The notes beneath the pieces were generated by a model. The model did not search any database, had not been told where the DNA came from, and was given only the letters and a program-made list of their open reading frames with translations. 64,000 nt of DNA from Bradyrhizobium sp. CB1717 (GTDB lineage Bacteria; Pseudomonadota; Alphaproteobacteria; Rhizobiales; Xanthobacteraceae), in NCBI RefSeq assembly GCF_029714325.1, contig NZ_CP121666.1, positions 8,852,501 through 8,916,500 on the forward strand, given 5' to 3'. Made by a program: the position numbers and the translations under genes. Of this stretch, positions 63,224 through 64,000 are shown one piece after another; position 1 is the first letter of the stretch, and each line of letters begins with the position of its first letter.

Positions 63224-63386
63224 TTCTCCCTCTCCCCGTTCTTACGGGGCCGCGACGAGCTTCGCTCGCGCTGAGAGGGTTGGGGTGAGGGGTCTATCCG
63301 CAGAGACGGTGACAGCAAGTCTCGTGGAGACTCCCCCTCACCCGCCGCGCTACGCGCGTCGACCTCTCCCGCAAGCGGGGAGAGGC
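63224..63386. repeat. Intergenic palindromic repeat, family E
   Basis: TTCTCCCTCTCCCCGTTCTT...GGGTTGGGGTGAGGGGTC and the matching CTCCCCCTCACCCGCC...CTCTCCCGCAAGCGGGGAGA. It fills half of the 360-bp gap before the last gene; the other part upstream of MATE shows no gene. Confidence 0.88.
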
Positions 63387-63409
63387 GAAATGCGCTGCGA
63401 CACCGTCGC

Positions 63410-64000
63410 TTACGTGACTGTCCACACCAGCGGCGGACGGCCGCCGGCCGTCGGAAGCAAGTGCACGCCGATGTGTCGCCCGCATCCCGCAGCGAGCCCT
63501 TCGAACAATCCCTCCAGGACCTTTGCGCAGGCGCGGTGATAGTCGGCGACGTCGTCCATCAGCTTCCAGCTCTGCTGGCGGATTTCGCACGTGCCTTCGG
63601 ATTGCGCCATCTCGGCCGCATCATCCTGCGCAGCGAACAGTGCGTTCAGGAACGATGCGAACTCGCCCGCGCCGCCGCGGGTCATCGACAGCGCCGCGGC
63701 GACCTCGTCGAAATATTGCATGCCGATCAGCTTGCCGGTGAGGTGCAGCAGATAGCCGGCGTCCTCCGGGCCGAACAGCTGCACCAGCACGGGCGCGGCG
63801 GTGCGGACATATTCCATCGCGTAGTTGCGATAGGCCTTTTCAAGCCGCGGTTTCGGCCAGCTCTCGACCGGCAATGCCGGTGCGGTCTTGGCGTCGAACA
63901 ACGGCGCCTCCAGATGCCGCGCAAAGACGAGGCGCTGATCGAGCTCGAGCGGATGGTCGTATTGATGGTAGTAACCTTCGAGCCCGTCCTGGCCGTCGAC
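63410..64000 (-). CDS. Unknown protein, N-terminus outside the window
   Basis: The frame is open to the right edge, so the gene starts beyond 64000; 196 residues are visible. It reads DGQDGLEGYYHQYDHPLEL, then LEKAYRNYAMEYVRTAAPVL, GKLIGMQYFDEVAAALSMTR and, near the end, GCGRHIGVHLLPTAGGRPPL. It is soluble, helix-rich, with two Cys (in GTCEIRQQ and HRACAKVL). An open start at 63901 (TTG) would be an artefact. Family not recognised; an L-2-amino-thiazoline-type or similar helical fold is only a guess. Confidence 0.75.
   Translation of the reverse strand, partial: VDGQDGLEGYYHQYDHPLELDQRLVFARHLEAPLFDAKTAPALPVESWPKPRLEKAYRNYAMEYVRTAAPVLVQLFGPEDAGYLLHLTGKLIGMQYFDEVAAALSMTRGGAGEFASFLNALFAAQDDAAEMAQSEGTCEIRQQSWKLMDDVADYHRACAKVLEGLFEGLAAGCGRHIGVHLLPTAGGRPPLVWTVT

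Noticed and set aside
1..64000. Transposase, phage or conjugation genes
   Set aside because: None found on either strand; the repeats are short non-coding palindromes without an associated enzyme.

Overview
The window is a GC-rich chromosomal segment that reads as a Bradyrhizobium-type alphaproteobacterium. The assignment rests on gene style (class I lysyl-tRNA synthetase, a PodJ-like Sel1 protein, a TauE plus TIGR02186 pair, the Lhr/PdeM/Lig/Exo repair set), on GTGA and ATGA overlaps, and on many intergenic palindromic repeats. The organism call is inference; no rRNA or other marker gene is present. Almost all of the window is ordinary housekeeping and accessory metabolism. I saw no phage, transposase, integrase or CRISPR array.

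Layout. 1-6013 (minus): beta-oxidation operon, read from 6013 leftwards: an NTF2-like protein, acyl-CoA dehydrogenase, an unknown 95-aa protein, thiolase, and FadB (cut by the left edge). A divergent PadR regulator starts at 6225. 7240-14074: a PodJ-like polar/Sel1 protein, an LssY-C membrane protein behind a perfect FNR/FixK box, and a TauE exporter with its TIGR02186 partner. 14176-16834: metallo-hydrolase and DMT transporter divergent from a LysR regulator. 17187-26040: the DNA-repair set PdeM, Lhr-type helicase, MBL exonuclease and ATP-dependent ligase, split by an ABC binding protein and a TPR methyltransferase. The ligase carries an in-frame copy of a palindromic repeat. 26347-32088: DUF6460, MBL, MATE, pyrD, DUF952, an S24 regulator and alpha-carbonic anhydrase. 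32390-39996: lysK, a periplasmic binding protein, Sco, a ClpP-like exported protein, an FAD dehydrogenase, an esterase and RidA. 40155-40519 is a frameshifted NTF2-like gene.

40704-49423 (minus): a sugar locus under a LacI regulator: xylB, xylA, an ABC importer (ATPase, permease, binding protein), an aldo/keto reductase and a fuconolactonase-like amidohydrolase. This combines an isomerase/kinase route and an oxidative lactone route. 49523-51083: XRE-cupin regulator with two GNAT acetyltransferases. 51276-57210 (minus): a set of exported proteins (DsrE-like, TAXI binding protein, TagO-like protein) followed by a 1036-aa protein with seven PD40-like repeats, VCBS and cadherin-like domains. 57503-57576: tRNA-Gly(CCC). 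57745-64000: an Ogt-type methyltransferase with an AraC regulator, a VOC protein, an SRPBCC protein, a Met/Gly-rich exported protein, a Ser-rich protein, a MATE transporter and a partial unknown gene.

The most interesting signals are the palindromic repeat inside the ligase reading frame, the exported-protein locus at 51-57 kb, the FixK-type promoter at 12.1 kb, the exact 18-bp iterations before ridA, and the dense palindromic repeat families.
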